Below, piece after piece: positions 7,022 to 16,116 of a stretch of DNA of 64,000 nucleotides. The stretch spans positions 24,048 to 88,047 of the forward strand of contig NZ_JAVDDT010000009.1 of the NCBI RefSeq assembly GCF_030848495.1, given 5' to 3'. Position 1 is the first letter of the stretch, and every line of letters starts with the position of its first letter. Made by a program: the position numbers and the translations under genes. The notes under the pieces were generated by a model. That model had not been told where the DNA came from. It did no database searches and saw nothing but the letters and a program-made list of their open reading frames with translations. Origin of the DNA: Natronospira bacteriovora. Lineage in GTDB: Bacteria; Pseudomonadota; Gammaproteobacteria; Natronospirales; Natronospiraceae.

Positions 7022-9037
7022 ATGCACAGACAGCAGAAGGGCCCCGCTGACATCGATACCGAGCTGCTGAACCGGGCACGGGAACGCTTCACATCGGCAC
7101 TGGAACGCCTGGCCGCCGCCCGGGATTTTGCCAAGGCCAATCATCAGATTCAGGTTCTGGATGCCGCCGCTCGCTTGATCAGACAGCCCGGTGGCCTGGA
7201 TATCCTCCATGAGCTGGCACCCCGCTTCCATGAGGCCGGGGTCTTTTATGGTACCGACTGGCAGTATCCGGAGCGCCTGCAGGCCGAACTGGTGCGAGGC
7301 TCCCTCACCGGGCCAATGCGCACCATCGCCCTGGAATGCCTCAGTGAACTCAGACTGCTCGCTGTGGCAGAACATACCCACGACATGCCGGGACTGGAGC
7401 CGGACACCGCACGCGCCTTTCTCGAACGTGTTCTCGCCTTGAACATCCAGTTGACGCTTTCGGATTTTTCCGAGGCGTCCAGGGAACGGCAGGACAGTCA
7501 AAGGGAGGCCGCCAGCGCCCATATTAATTTTCTCATGCAACGACTGGGTGATGCCGGTGTCATGGCCACCCTGGTGGACGAATGCGAGAAGATTCTCAAG
7601 CAACGTCCCATCGACGTGGGCCCGGTCCGCCACATGCTCGAGCGGATCGAAGCACGACTCGGCGAAATTGGCGATGAAGGCCTGCGACGGCGTGCGCAGC
7701 GCATGGTGGATGCCTGGCGTGGGCCGGATGAGCTGGCGCGACGCGATGCCGCTTCCTGGGCGGAATCCGTCCTGTCCGCGGCATCGGACGAGCGTCTGGC
7801 GAATCTGGAGCGTCTGGGCACCAGCCTTGCCAGCAGTGGTCTGGCGTGCCCGGCGCACGGTGAACTGCTTCGGCAGATGGCCGGTGCGCCTCTGGACGAG
7901 CTCGCTACCCTGCTCTGGCTGGACAATGTGGGCCGTGACAGCCTGGATGCCTATGAAGATCTCTGCCGACGTCTGATCGCGGATGCCATTGGCGGCCAGA
8001 CCAGTCAGGCGGTGTATGGCCTGCATTGCCTGCTTAACCGGGGCATACTCTTCTTCCCGCCCATCGCGCCGGCCCTGTGGCGTCTGACTCGCCTGGATCC
8101 CAGCGAGGAGATCTCGGCCACCCTGCACCGTGAATCCGGTGCCGACAGCAGCATCTCCGGCCACAGCCTGCTGATGGCCGGTGTCATCAGCGTGCTGGGG
8201 CAGCCACTGGGCCTCGGACAGGGCAACAACCCCACCTGCCAGTCCGCCCGCGCCATCAGTCTCTGGGCCCAATGTGACCCCGGTTATCTCCTGGAACTCA
8301 TCATGTGGGCCGCCCGTGACGGGGAAATCGACATGCATTTCGAAGGCGCGCTTATCCGATCCAGCGAACTGACCGAAGGCCTGATCGAGGACTTGCACAC
8401 CGAGCTGGACATGGTCTCCCTGCTGCTGGTGCCCCACCTGGACAAGATTTACTGGGAGATGGGGCGCCGCATCATGGGGCGGGGTGAAGATGGTCACCGC
8501 TGGATCAATCCCGAGTTCCACGGCTGGTGGGTTCATCGCGGCTTTGCCAGCTGCATCCAGTACAGCACTGGCGCAGTGATCGACTTTGAAGGCTTCATTC
8601 GGCAATTCCACGCCACCTATCACCCCCTGTTCAATGGCGGAGCGGAATTGATCTATCCGCAACCCGCCGGAATCGTTGCCACGGATTCCTTTGGCAGCTT
8701 CATCGGCTGGCACGCCATTGCCATCCAGCGCGTGGCAATGGATCAGCAGGGTGAAATGCGCGTCTATTTCTTCAACCCGAATAATGAGAGTCGCCAGGAC
8801 TGGGGCATGGGTGTGGTGACCTCAACCGAGGGGCATGGTGAAATTCCGGGTGAATCCTCACTGCCCTTTCGACAGTTCGCCTCACGATTGTATGTCTACC
8901 ATTTCAATGAGCGTGAGATTGGTGACATCAATGCCATTCCCGCCGAAGACATTGCGGAGATCGTCAACCTGGCACGTGAAAGCTGGGCAGCGGAGAAACC
9001 CTGGCACGAAGTTGTCCCGGCCCCCGGCTACGATTGA
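7022..9037 (+). CDS. Unknown protein with papain-like Cys/His/Asn arrangement
   Basis: A 671-residue protein I cannot place in a named family. The first 360 residues are mostly helical and charged. From about residue 376 the character changes: GQGNNPTCQSARA places C406 after a Gln/Asn-rich turn, GWHAIAIQRV gives H564, and FFNPNNE gives N585. This order and spacing (Cys, then His, then Asn about 20 residues on) resembles papain- or C39-type cysteine peptidases and transglutaminases. No signal peptide or membrane segment is visible, so it is likely cytoplasmic. The ATG has a good ribosome site (AGGAGGGCG). It stands alone between a divergent small membrane gene and the antiporter operon. Enzymatic activity is inference. 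Confidence 0.85.
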   Translation: MHRQQKGPADIDTELLNRARERFTSALERLAAARDFAKANHQIQVLDAAARLIRQPGGLDILHELAPRFHEAGVFYGTDWQYPERLQAELVRGSLTGPMRTIALECLSELRLLAVAEHTHDMPGLEPDTARAFLERVLALNIQLTLSDFSEASRERQDSQREAASAHINFLMQRLGDAGVMATLVDECEKILKQRPIDVGPVRHMLERIEARLGEIGDEGLRRRAQRMVDAWRGPDELARRDAASWAESVLSAASDERLANLERLGTSLASSGLACPAHGELLRQMAGAPLDELATLLWLDNVGRDSLDAYEDLCRRLIADAIGGQTSQAVYGLHCLLNRGILFFPPIAPALWRLTRLDPSEEISATLHRESGADSSISGHSLLMAGVISVLGQPLGLGQGNNPTCQSARAISLWAQCDPGYLLELIMWAARDGEIDMHFEGALIRSSELTEGLIEDLHTELDMVSLLLVPHLDKIYWEMGRRIMGRGEDGHRWINPEFHGWWVHRGFASCIQYSTGAVIDFEGFIRQFHATYHPLFNGGAELIYPQPAGIVATDSFGSFIGWHAIAIQRVAMDQQGEMRVYFFNPNNESRQDWGMGVVTSTEGHGEIPGESSLPFRQFASRLYVYHFNEREIGDINAIPAEDIAEIVNLARESWAAEKPWHEVVPAPGYD

Positions 9038-9147
9038 TAAAGCGATTACCTTGAACGCTGCCTGCTTGGATCGGTCGAGCTGGCTGGTTACCATGTAGTA
9101 TCCGACCCGGTGACCGGCGGGTAGCCTTTCTCCAGAGACAGGGACCG

Positions 9148-9642
9148 ATGATGTTCGATCGCATTGCGGCCAACATCCCTCTCGCAGCCGTGCTCATGCT
9201 GCTCTGGTTCGGCCTGAGTGGCAATCAGGGCTGGCTGTTCGGCACCGCGGCCGTTCTGTGCGCGTTGCTCGTCACTAACAGGCTATTGCATCAGGATCCG
9301 GAGCGGCTTTCCCTTGCCGGCCTGCTCCGCTTTTCGGCCTGGTTTGTCTCGCGATCCTTTCTTGGGGGACTGGATGTCGCCTGGCGCGCCCTGTCACCCG
9401 GCAAAAACATCGACAATGCCCTCTTTACCCACCGCTTCAAGACCGCGAACCCCTCGGCAAGAACCGTCGTCATCGGTGCCTTGAGCCTGATGCCCGGAAC
9501 GCTTTCCGTCGCCGTGGAAGATGATCACCTGACCGTACACAGCATCGCTGGCGATGTTCACGGGCAGGTGGAGTCGCTGGAAGCGCTAGCGATCGACATT
9601 TTTCGGCCGGAACATGTACACAAGGGCAGTGAAGCCAGATGA
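9148..9642 (+). CDS. mrpE: Mrp antiporter subunit E
   Basis: A 164-residue protein with two or three N-terminal hydrophobic helices followed by a soluble domain. The segment LMPGTLSVAVEDDHLTVH is the hallmark of the MrpE/MnhE family. It is the first gene of an eight-gene operon for a multisubunit Na+(K+)/H+ antiporter in the inner membrane. The start ATGATG follows AGGGACCG. The stop overlaps mrpF by 4 bp. Confidence 0.93.
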   Translation: MMFDRIAANIPLAAVLMLLWFGLSGNQGWLFGTAAVLCALLVTNRLLHQDPERLSLAGLLRFSAWFVSRSFLGGLDVAWRALSPGKNIDNALFTHRFKTANPSARTVVIGALSLMPGTLSVAVEDDHLTVHSIAGDVHGQVESLEALAIDIFRPEHVHKGSEAR

Positions 9643-9923
9643 TGCAGAACCTCCTCACCGGCATGGCAGTGTTCCTGATGGCCAACCTGGTGGTAGGTCT
9701 GCTACGCGTCCATCTGGGGCCAACACCGGCTGATCGCATGCTTTCCATGCTGCTGTTCGGCACCACCACCGTTGCCACCATGTTGCTGCTGGCCTATGCC
9801 CAGGCCATGCCGGCACTGGTGATCGTGGCCCTGGTCTTCGTGATGTTGGCCACCATCGGCAGCATCGCATTCGTACAACTCCCACCGCGACTCAAGCCCA
9901 CGAACAGGAACGAGAAACCGTGA
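9639..9923 (+). CDS. mrpF: Mrp antiporter subunit F
   Basis: A 94-residue, three-helix inner-membrane protein with the MrpF/PhaF pattern GPTPADRMLSM after the first helix. It overlaps both neighbours by 4 bp, so expression is tightly coupled to mrpE and mrpG. The short tail after residue 80 is cytoplasmic and charged. Confidence 0.92.
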   Translation: MMQNLLTGMAVFLMANLVVGLLRVHLGPTPADRMLSMLLFGTTTVATMLLLAYAQAMPALVIVALVFVMLATIGSIAFVQLPPRLKPTNRNEKP

Positions 9924-10225
9924 ATCTTGACGAGCTACTGGCAATCGCCATTCTGCTGCTGGGCTGCTTTTTCTTTCTGGCCGGCACGGTCGGGCTACTG
10001 CGGTTCCCCGACACACTCAGCCGTCTGCACGCACTCACCAAGGCTGACAACCTGGGTCTTGGGCTGATCTGTCTGGGTCTGGCCATTCATGACGCCACGC
10101 TGGCCGGCATTGTTCTGCTGCTTTTCATCTGGATGATGGCCGTGCTGTCCTCGACCCTGTCGGCCTTCCTCATCGCCCGGCGTCATCATGCCCGAAAGGA
10201 GTATCCGGAGGCCGGGCATGATTGA
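9920..10225 (+). CDS. mrpG: Mrp antiporter subunit G
   Basis: A 101-residue three-helix membrane protein. The motif GLLRFPDTLSRLHALTKADNLG is characteristic of MrpG/MnhG. Translation starts with GTG overlapping the mrpF stop (GTGA). The 3' end overlaps the start of the next gene by 8 bp. Confidence 0.92.
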   Translation: MNLDELLAIAILLLGCFFFLAGTVGLLRFPDTLSRLHALTKADNLGLGLICLGLAIHDATLAGIVLLLFIWMMAVLSSTLSAFLIARRHHARKEYPEAGHD

Positions 10226-11180
10226 TGCCGGCCTTCTCTTCGATACACTGCTTTGCCTGGGCCTTCTTGGTCTGGGCTGGAGTGCCGTCACCTCAAGCGG
10301 CCAGTTTCGCGCCACCGTCATGTTCATGATCTTCGGCCTGTTGATGGCGGCCGCCTGGGCACGGCTGGAATCACCGGACCTGGCATTGGCGGAAGCCGCC
10401 ATTGGCGCAGGCCTGACCGGTGCCCTGCTGCTCAATGCCTGCAAGGCCGCCTACTCCCAGCGCCGTCAAAGCATTGAGCTGGACCAGGAAGGCCCGGTCG
10501 GCAAGCTATTTCGCGTCATGGCGGCGATCTTCTGCGGCACGCTGGCCCTGACCCTGACCTGGCTGATGCACGATTTGCCGGGGCGGGCCGGCCCGGTTCC
10601 GGATACCGTGACACAGGTTCAGCCGGATCATTTTCTTGGCAATCCAGTGACGTCGGTTCTACTGGATTACCGTGCCTATGACACCCTGCTGGAGATGGTG
10701 GTCCTGCTTCTGGCAATCATTGGTGCGCGTATTCTGCTGCATCAGATGACGCTCCCGCCCCTGCATCCACCAAGAGAGCAGGATCCGCCCATGGTGGCGC
10801 CACTTCTTCGGGCCGTCACACCCTTGATGCTGGCAACCGGGCTGTACCTGTTCTGGGCCGGCAGCCACTCACCCGGTGGTGCCTTCCAGGCCGGTGCACT
10901 GCTGGCAGCCCTGGGTGTCATGTACCGCCTCACGGGGCGGCTGCAGCCCTGCAATGACACTGCTCCGATACTGCGATTCATGCTCATCATCGGCCTGGGT
11001 CTGTTCAGCCTGTTTGCCGTACTCGCGCTGTTCTGGTCGGATGCCCCGCTGACGTATCCGGACGTGCTGGCCTATGAAATCGTTCTCGCCATCGAATTTG
11101 CGCTGACCGTTTCCATTGCCACCACACTGATTCTGATGTTTTCCGCCAGCCCGGGGATGACACTGGAGCGGCGCCAATGA
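10218..11180 (+). CDS. mrpB: Fused Mrp subunit: MrpA C-terminal domain plus MrpB
   Basis: A 320-residue membrane protein that combines three blocks. Residues 8-75 match the DUF4040 domain (MrpA C-terminal / MbhD-like, with the ESPDLALAEAAIG motif). Residues 95-175 resemble the MbhE-like connector with two helices. Residues 190-315 are an MrpB/MbhF domain with HSPGGAFQAG. In classical seven-subunit Mrp the first blocks are the C-terminal end of the large MrpA; here they are detached from a NuoL-like part and fused to MrpB. The ATG at 10218 is preferred because GGAGG lies just upstream, inside the end of mrpG. The stop overlaps mrpC by 4 bp. Confidence 0.88.
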   Translation: MIDAGLLFDTLLCLGLLGLGWSAVTSSGQFRATVMFMIFGLLMAAAWARLESPDLALAEAAIGAGLTGALLLNACKAAYSQRRQSIELDQEGPVGKLFRVMAAIFCGTLALTLTWLMHDLPGRAGPVPDTVTQVQPDHFLGNPVTSVLLDYRAYDTLLEMVVLLLAIIGARILLHQMTLPPLHPPREQDPPMVAPLLRAVTPLMLATGLYLFWAGSHSPGGAFQAGALLAALGVMYRLTGRLQPCNDTAPILRFMLIIGLGLFSLFAVLALFWSDAPLTYPDVLAYEIVLAIEFALTVSIATTLILMFSASPGMTLERRQ

Positions 11181-11464
11181 ACACCACGCTATTTGTCTTC
11201 ACTGCGGCATCACTCTTTTCTCTTGGCTTCTACGGCGTGCTGACACGAACGAGCCTGATTCACCGGCTGCTGTCGGCAAACATCATGGCCACAGCGGTAT
11301 TTCTGTTTCTAATTCTGATCTCGGCGAGCAATCCCGGCGGGGTTGACCCGATTCCACAAGCGATGGTGCTGACCGGAATCGTGATCTCGGTGAGTCTGAC
11401 GGCCTTTGCCCTGGCTCTCATTCGCTACTTTCATGCATCCAGCAATGATGGAGAGGATCACTGA
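11177..11464 (+). CDS. mrpC: Mrp antiporter subunit C (NuoK-like)
   Basis: A 95-residue three-helix protein homologous to NuoK of complex I. The segment PIPQAMVLTGIVISVSLTAFALAL is the conserved MrpC/NuoK helix. It overlaps the upstream fusion gene by 4 bp and the next start by one base (TGATG). Confidence 0.93.
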   Translation: MNTTLFVFTAASLFSLGFYGVLTRTSLIHRLLSANIMATAVFLFLILISASNPGGVDPIPQAMVLTGIVISVSLTAFALALIRYFHASSNDGEDH

Positions 11465-12942
11465 TGGACGGTGAGGGCCTGCAGACGCTGATTCTCACGT
11501 TGCTGGTATTCGCGCCACTGCTGACAGGCATGCTGGCCTTCGCGCTAGGCGCTCGGGGGCTGGCGGACGCCTTGGGGATCGCGCTCAGTCTGGGCTTGCT
11601 CCTGCTGCTTGTTCCGCTCAGCGGCACCGTGCTGGAACAGGGGCATCTGCACATTGATCTCGGGGGCCATGGCGGGGGACTGGGTATTCCACTGTACGTG
11701 GACGGACTCACCCTGGCCATGCTCTGGTTAACGGCCATTCTCTCCCTTTCAATTCAGGTCTATTCCGCCGGCTGGCTGCGAAGCAACAGCCTGTCCGCCG
11801 ACATCGAGTTTCGCTGGCTCTGGTTCTTTCTGTGGTCAGGGCTCAATGCCCTGTTTCTGTCCGGTGACCTCTTCAATCTCTATGTCACCCTCGAGATCAC
11901 CACACTGGCCGCCGTACCCCTGGTCATACTCAGTCGAGGGCGGCAGGCCATGGAGGCGGCCATGCGCTACCTCCTGTATGCCCTGGTCGGCTCGATCCTG
12001 TTTCTCCTGGGTGTCGCGCTGACTTACGCATACAGCGGCTTTCTGTCCCTGCCTGAAATCAGCGCGCGATCCATCAACGGATCGGTCGCCACCGCCGCTC
12101 TTTTGTTGATGACCGCCGGCACGGCAATGAAGGCCGCGCTCTTCCCTGTCCATGGCTGGCTGCCCAGGGCTCATTCCACGGCCCCATCACCGGCCAGCGC
12201 GCTGCTCTCCGCCATCGTCGCCAAGGCCGGGGCCTATCTGCTCATTCGACTCTGGATGGGCCCGTTTGAGCAGGCGTGGAACCTGCCAATGGCTCAGGCC
12301 ATGGGTGCTGTGGGGGCTGCCGGGATTTTCTTCGCTTCCTTCCAGGCCCTGCGGCAAACCCGTCTCAAGCTCGTGATCGCCTATTCCACCGTGGCACAGC
12401 TTGGCTATCTGCTCCTGCTGATTCCACTGGCGACACTCATGGCCTGGAATGGCGTGATCTATCATGCATTGAGTCATGGCCTGGCCAAGGCTGCCCTGTT
12501 TCTGGCAGCTGGCAACCTGATCATGGCCATCGGAAACGATCGCCTGGAATCCCTGGCCGGATGTGACCGCATATTGTCCAAGAACATCATGGCCATCGGA
12601 CTGGCCGGGGTGGCCATTGCCGGCTTGCCGCCCAGCGGTGGTTTCATCGCCAAATGGTGGATGATCCAGAGTGCGCTGCAAAGCGGTCAATGGTGGTGGG
12701 CGGCGGTCATTTCCACCGGCGGCCTCATGGCAGCACTCTATATTTTCCGCATTCTGGCCCATGCCTTCCACGCGCAAGATCCCTATTCCCATACGCCGCG
12801 TCACCATGCCGGCACAACGCTTTCCCGATGGCTGGTGTGGCCACCCGTTCTGCTGGCCCTGGCCGCCATTGCCCTCGGCGTGACGGGTAACCTGCTGGCG
12901 CCGTTCATCGAGGCCGGTTCTCCACTGGGAGGGCAGCCATGA
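11464..12942 (+). CDS. mrpD: MrpD-type antiporter-like subunit (first of three)
   Basis: A 492-residue polytopic membrane protein of the NuoL/M/N-MrpA/D family that forms a proton or cation channel half. Key residues for this family are in place: E144 in the TM5 region (LYVTLEITTLAAVPL) and K223 in the TM7 region (AMKAALFPVHGWLP). The motif HGWLPRAHSTAPSPASA is typical of MrpD and NuoM. It is the first of three consecutive antiporter-like genes, each overlapping the next by 4 bp. Which of the three corresponds to MrpA's N-terminal part cannot be settled by eye. Confidence 0.9.
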   Translation: MDGEGLQTLILTLLVFAPLLTGMLAFALGARGLADALGIALSLGLLLLLVPLSGTVLEQGHLHIDLGGHGGGLGIPLYVDGLTLAMLWLTAILSLSIQVYSAGWLRSNSLSADIEFRWLWFFLWSGLNALFLSGDLFNLYVTLEITTLAAVPLVILSRGRQAMEAAMRYLLYALVGSILFLLGVALTYAYSGFLSLPEISARSINGSVATAALLLMTAGTAMKAALFPVHGWLPRAHSTAPSPASALLSAIVAKAGAYLLIRLWMGPFEQAWNLPMAQAMGAVGAAGIFFASFQALRQTRLKLVIAYSTVAQLGYLLLLIPLATLMAWNGVIYHALSHGLAKAALFLAAGNLIMAIGNDRLESLAGCDRILSKNIMAIGLAGVAIAGLPPSGGFIAKWWMIQSALQSGQWWWAAVISTGGLMAALYIFRILAHAFHAQDPYSHTPRHHAGTTLSRWLVWPPVLLALAAIALGVTGNLLAPFIEAGSPLGGQP

Positions 12943-14423
12943 TGGATGTCTACGCCGCCATGCCCCTGTGGGTGGTGCTGAGCTCCCTGCTTGCCGCCGT
13001 TATCATCCTGGTGCTTGGTGAGCCATGGTACCGAAGCCGAATCGTGATCAATCTGCTGGCAGCGGGGGTCAAGATCGTACTGGTGTCGATCATGCTCTGG
13101 GGAGTGGCGCGCGGGGATGTGTTTTCCTTTCATCTCACGTTGCTGCCCGGCGTCGAGTTACAGCTGCATGCCGATGCCCTGACCATGCTGCTGAGCACAT
13201 TGTCGGCAATCCTCTGGCTGGTGACCACAATCTATGCCATTGCCTATCTCAAGGGCTCTCCCAATCATGCCCGCTTTTTCGGTTTCTTCAGTCTCTGTGT
13301 CGCCGCCACCATGGGCGTGGCGACTGCCGGCAACCTGTTCACCTTCTTCCTTTTCTACGAATTACTGACGCTCGCCACCTGGCCACTGGTCGTTCACCGC
13401 GGCACTCGTGATGCGCTTCGCTCAGGTGCCCTATATTTGCTGTTCACCCTGGGTGGCGGCGGCCTTCTTCTGCTCGGCATCATCGCCGTTCAGTCCCTGG
13501 CTGGAACCACGGTGTTCCAGCCAGGTGGCTTTCTCCACACCCTCGACACACCTCCGGCAATACTGACGGGTGTATTCATCCTGCTTTTCAGCGGCTTCGC
13601 GGTGAAGGCGGCCATTGTGCCACTGCATATCTGGTTGCCGCGGGCCATGGTTGCACCGGCGCCGGTCAGTGCCCTGTTGCATGCGGTGGCGGTCGTGAAA
13701 GCGGGTGCATTCGGTATCGTGCGGCTGGTTTATGACGTGTACGGCCTGGACCTCACCGCCCTGCTCGGCCTGAATCATCTCATCGCCGGGCTCGCCGCCT
13801 TCACCATTCTCTATGGCTCAATCCAGGCTCTGCGCCAGCAGGACCTCAAGCGACGACTGGCCTATTCCACGGTGAGCCAGGTTTCCTACATCGTCCTGGG
13901 CGTCGGTATCGGTGGCCCGCTGGCAACCATTGGCGGACTGGTGCACCTTGTTCATCAGGGCCTGATGAAGATCACGCTGTTCTTCTGTGCCGGAAACGTG
14001 GCCGAGACTCACGGAGTGAAGACGGTCGCGGACATGAACGGCATTGGCCGACGAATGCCGTGGACCATGCTCGCCTTTACCGTGGCGGCCCTGGGGATGA
14101 TCGGCATCCCGCCCATCGCCGGTTTCCTCAGCAAATGGTATCTGGGTCTGGGTGGCATTGCTGCCGGGCAGTACTGGGTCATTCCGGTATTGGTCGCCAG
14201 CACTTTGCTGAATGCCGCCTACTTTCTGCCGGTACTCAAACGGGCGTGGTTTGACGAGCCGGATCCGGCGCAACGGGGCACGGGAATTGCCGAGGCCAGT
14301 CCCGGCCTGCTTTGGCCTGCCCTGTTCACTGCGGCACTCGCGCTTGGTTCCGGGATACTCGCCGGCATGCCCTTGAGTCCACTGCAGTGGACCACACTCA
14401 TTGTGGACAGGTTCTACGGATGA
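12939..14423 (+). CDS. Antiporter-like subunit (second of three)
   Basis: A 494-residue polytopic protein of the same NuoL/M/N-Mrp family. The TM5 glutamate is E141 (FLFYELLTLATWPL) and the TM7 lysine is K223 (FAVKAAIVPLHIWLP), so it is probably a functional channel half. The gene overlaps its neighbours by 4 bp on both sides. The family also occurs in hydrogenase and complex I modules, but no hydrogenase or quinone-module gene is present here, so a role in the antiporter is the simplest reading. Confidence 0.88.
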   Translation: MMDVYAAMPLWVVLSSLLAAVIILVLGEPWYRSRIVINLLAAGVKIVLVSIMLWGVARGDVFSFHLTLLPGVELQLHADALTMLLSTLSAILWLVTTIYAIAYLKGSPNHARFFGFFSLCVAATMGVATAGNLFTFFLFYELLTLATWPLVVHRGTRDALRSGALYLLFTLGGGGLLLLGIIAVQSLAGTTVFQPGGFLHTLDTPPAILTGVFILLFSGFAVKAAIVPLHIWLPRAMVAPAPVSALLHAVAVVKAGAFGIVRLVYDVYGLDLTALLGLNHLIAGLAAFTILYGSIQALRQQDLKRRLAYSTVSQVSYIVLGVGIGGPLATIGGLVHLVHQGLMKITLFFCAGNVAETHGVKTVADMNGIGRRMPWTMLAFTVAALGMIGIPPIAGFLSKWYLGLGGIAAGQYWVIPVLVASTLLNAAYFLPVLKRAWFDEPDPAQRGTGIAEASPGLLWPALFTAALALGSGILAGMPLSPLQWTTLIVDRFYG

Positions 14424-16111
14424 TGCTCCCGTCAGTCACACAACTGTTTGCCCTGCTGCTTCCGTGCCTGCCATTGGCGGTCGCGGCGGCATTGTATGTT
14501 CGGCCCCTTCAGGCTCGAGCTTGCCGTCTTTCCGCCTGGATTCCTCTCAGCGGCCTGGCCCTGCTCTTCCTTTACGGCGAGGTTGTAGAGTTCCCCTGGT
14601 TGCTGCTGGGCGCAAGGGTGGGTGTTGACGACCTTGCCGCCCCCTTGCTGATTCTGGCTAGCCTTGCCTGGACGCTGGCCGGCCTGCATGCCCGTTCACG
14701 CATCCCCGACAAGGATCAGCCGCGTTTCTTTCTGTTCTGGCTCCTGACGTGGACCGGCAATCTCTGTGTGTTCATCACCCTGGACGCCGCCAGTTTCTAT
14801 GCCGCCTACGCCATGATGAGTGTCTCCGCCTACGGCCTGATCATCTTCTACCGTCGGCCCGACGACTACCGAGCGGGCCGCATCTATCTGGCCATGGCAC
14901 TTCTGGGTGAAGCCTTCATACTTGCCGGCCTGTTTCTGCTCGGCAGCAGCATGGGCAACATCGCTTTCGACCAGCAACCCGATGCCATCGCACAACTGCA
15001 ACAGCCCTTGCTGGTGGCCGGCCTGTTTGCAGCCGGTTTCGCCGTGAAGATGGGTATGGTGCCACTGCATATGTGGCTGCCACTGGCCCATCCGCAGGCC
15101 CCCGTTCCGGCCAGTGCAGTGCTGAGCGGTGTCATTCTCAAGGCCGGGCTGATGGGTTGTATACGCTTTCTGCCGTTTGAGGTCGATGGATTTGCCCTGC
15201 TGGGCGCATCCCTGCTGGCAATCGGCCTGGTAAGTGCCTTTTTCGGCGTGGTGATTGGCTTGACCCAGACCCGCATGAAGACGGTACTGGCCTACTCAAG
15301 CATCAGCCAGATGGGCCTGATTTCCGCAGGTATCGGCGCAGCGCTGATGGATCCTGCGATTGCGCCGGCATTGCTGGCGGCCGTGACCCTTTTCGCCCTC
15401 CATCACGGCCTGGCCAAGACCGCGCTCTTTCTGAGTGTGGACATGGCCACTGAAAGGCCTGTTCTCGCCCGACGACTGGTCTGGCTGCCCGCCATCGCTC
15501 TGGCAGGCGCCCCGCTCAGCAGTGGCGCACTGGCCAAGGTCAATCTGAAATCACACTGGCCGGACTTCCTCACCGGCCTGGAGCCTCTGCTGCTGATCAG
15601 CTCTGTTGCCACGACACTGCTGCTGACCCGTTTTCTTGTGCTGCTCTGGCAATCAGGCAATGAAGCGGCCAGTGACAGGGACGGCGTGCCGGCGGCCATA
15701 CCCTGGTTGCTCCTTCTGCTCGCTGGTCTGACAGTGCCGTGGGTTGCCACCCATGGCTTTGCTGGCCTTGCCCCTCTTTCCACGACCGCGCCGTTTCGTC
15801 CGGACTACCTGCTTGAGACATTGCTGCCGGTGGTGGCCGGCCTGATGCTGGCGACAGCGGCCTGGAGGCTGAACGGTGAACGCTGGCGACCGAACATCCC
15901 GCCCGGGGATCTCATCAACATACGGCTGTCATGGTCGCGAGCACCCGGTTTGCTGCCCGGCTTCGGAAGCCTTAAAGACGGCTTGTCACCACTGCTGGAG
16001 ACGTGGGAGCGGATGATGGGCCATTCGGAACAGGCCCTGTCCCGAATGGCCACCAGTCTCCTGGTCCTGATGTCCGGGCTTGGCCTTCTGCTTCTGGCGG
16101 TCACCCTTTAG
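14420..16111 (+). CDS. Antiporter-like subunit (third), lacks the TM5 glutamate
   Basis: A 563-residue polytopic protein of the NuoL/M/N-Mrp family and the last gene of the operon. The TM7-region lysine is K211 (FAVKMGMVPLHMWLP). At the place of the TM5 glutamate found in the two preceding proteins it has A131 (FYAAYAMMSVSAYGL), so a residue usually needed for ion translocation is missing. The C-terminal 120 residues carry an extra amphipathic stretch and a final hydrophobic helix. The start at 14420 overlaps the previous stop (ATGATG); no better site lies upstream. The gene ends 6 bp from a convergent esterase gene, without a visible terminator. Confidence 0.88.
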   Translation: MMLPSVTQLFALLLPCLPLAVAAALYVRPLQARACRLSAWIPLSGLALLFLYGEVVEFPWLLLGARVGVDDLAAPLLILASLAWTLAGLHARSRIPDKDQPRFFLFWLLTWTGNLCVFITLDAASFYAAYAMMSVSAYGLIIFYRRPDDYRAGRIYLAMALLGEAFILAGLFLLGSSMGNIAFDQQPDAIAQLQQPLLVAGLFAAGFAVKMGMVPLHMWLPLAHPQAPVPASAVLSGVILKAGLMGCIRFLPFEVDGFALLGASLLAIGLVSAFFGVVIGLTQTRMKTVLAYSSISQMGLISAGIGAALMDPAIAPALLAAVTLFALHHGLAKTALFLSVDMATERPVLARRLVWLPAIALAGAPLSSGALAKVNLKSHWPDFLTGLEPLLLISSVATTLLLTRFLVLLWQSGNEAASDRDGVPAAIPWLLLLLAGLTVPWVATHGFAGLAPLSTTAPFRPDYLLETLLPVVAGLMLATAAWRLNGERWRPNIPPGDLINIRLSWSRAPGLLPGFGSLKDGLSPLLETWERMMGHSEQALSRMATSLLVLMSGLGLLLLAVTL

Positions 16112-16116
16112 GGCGA

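Noticed and set aside
6980..8713. 577-codon open frame on the minus strand opposite the 671-residue gene
   Set aside because: High-GC third-position bias keeps the complementary frame open; the translation is low-complexity in Gln/His/Gly with no ribosome site, while the plus-strand frame has a good ribosome site and coherent islands of conserved-looking residues.
12939..16111. NADH dehydrogenase (nuoM/nuoN) genes
   Set aside because: The proteins share the family fold, but the neighbours are MrpE/F/G/B/C and no Nuo peripheral-arm gene is present.
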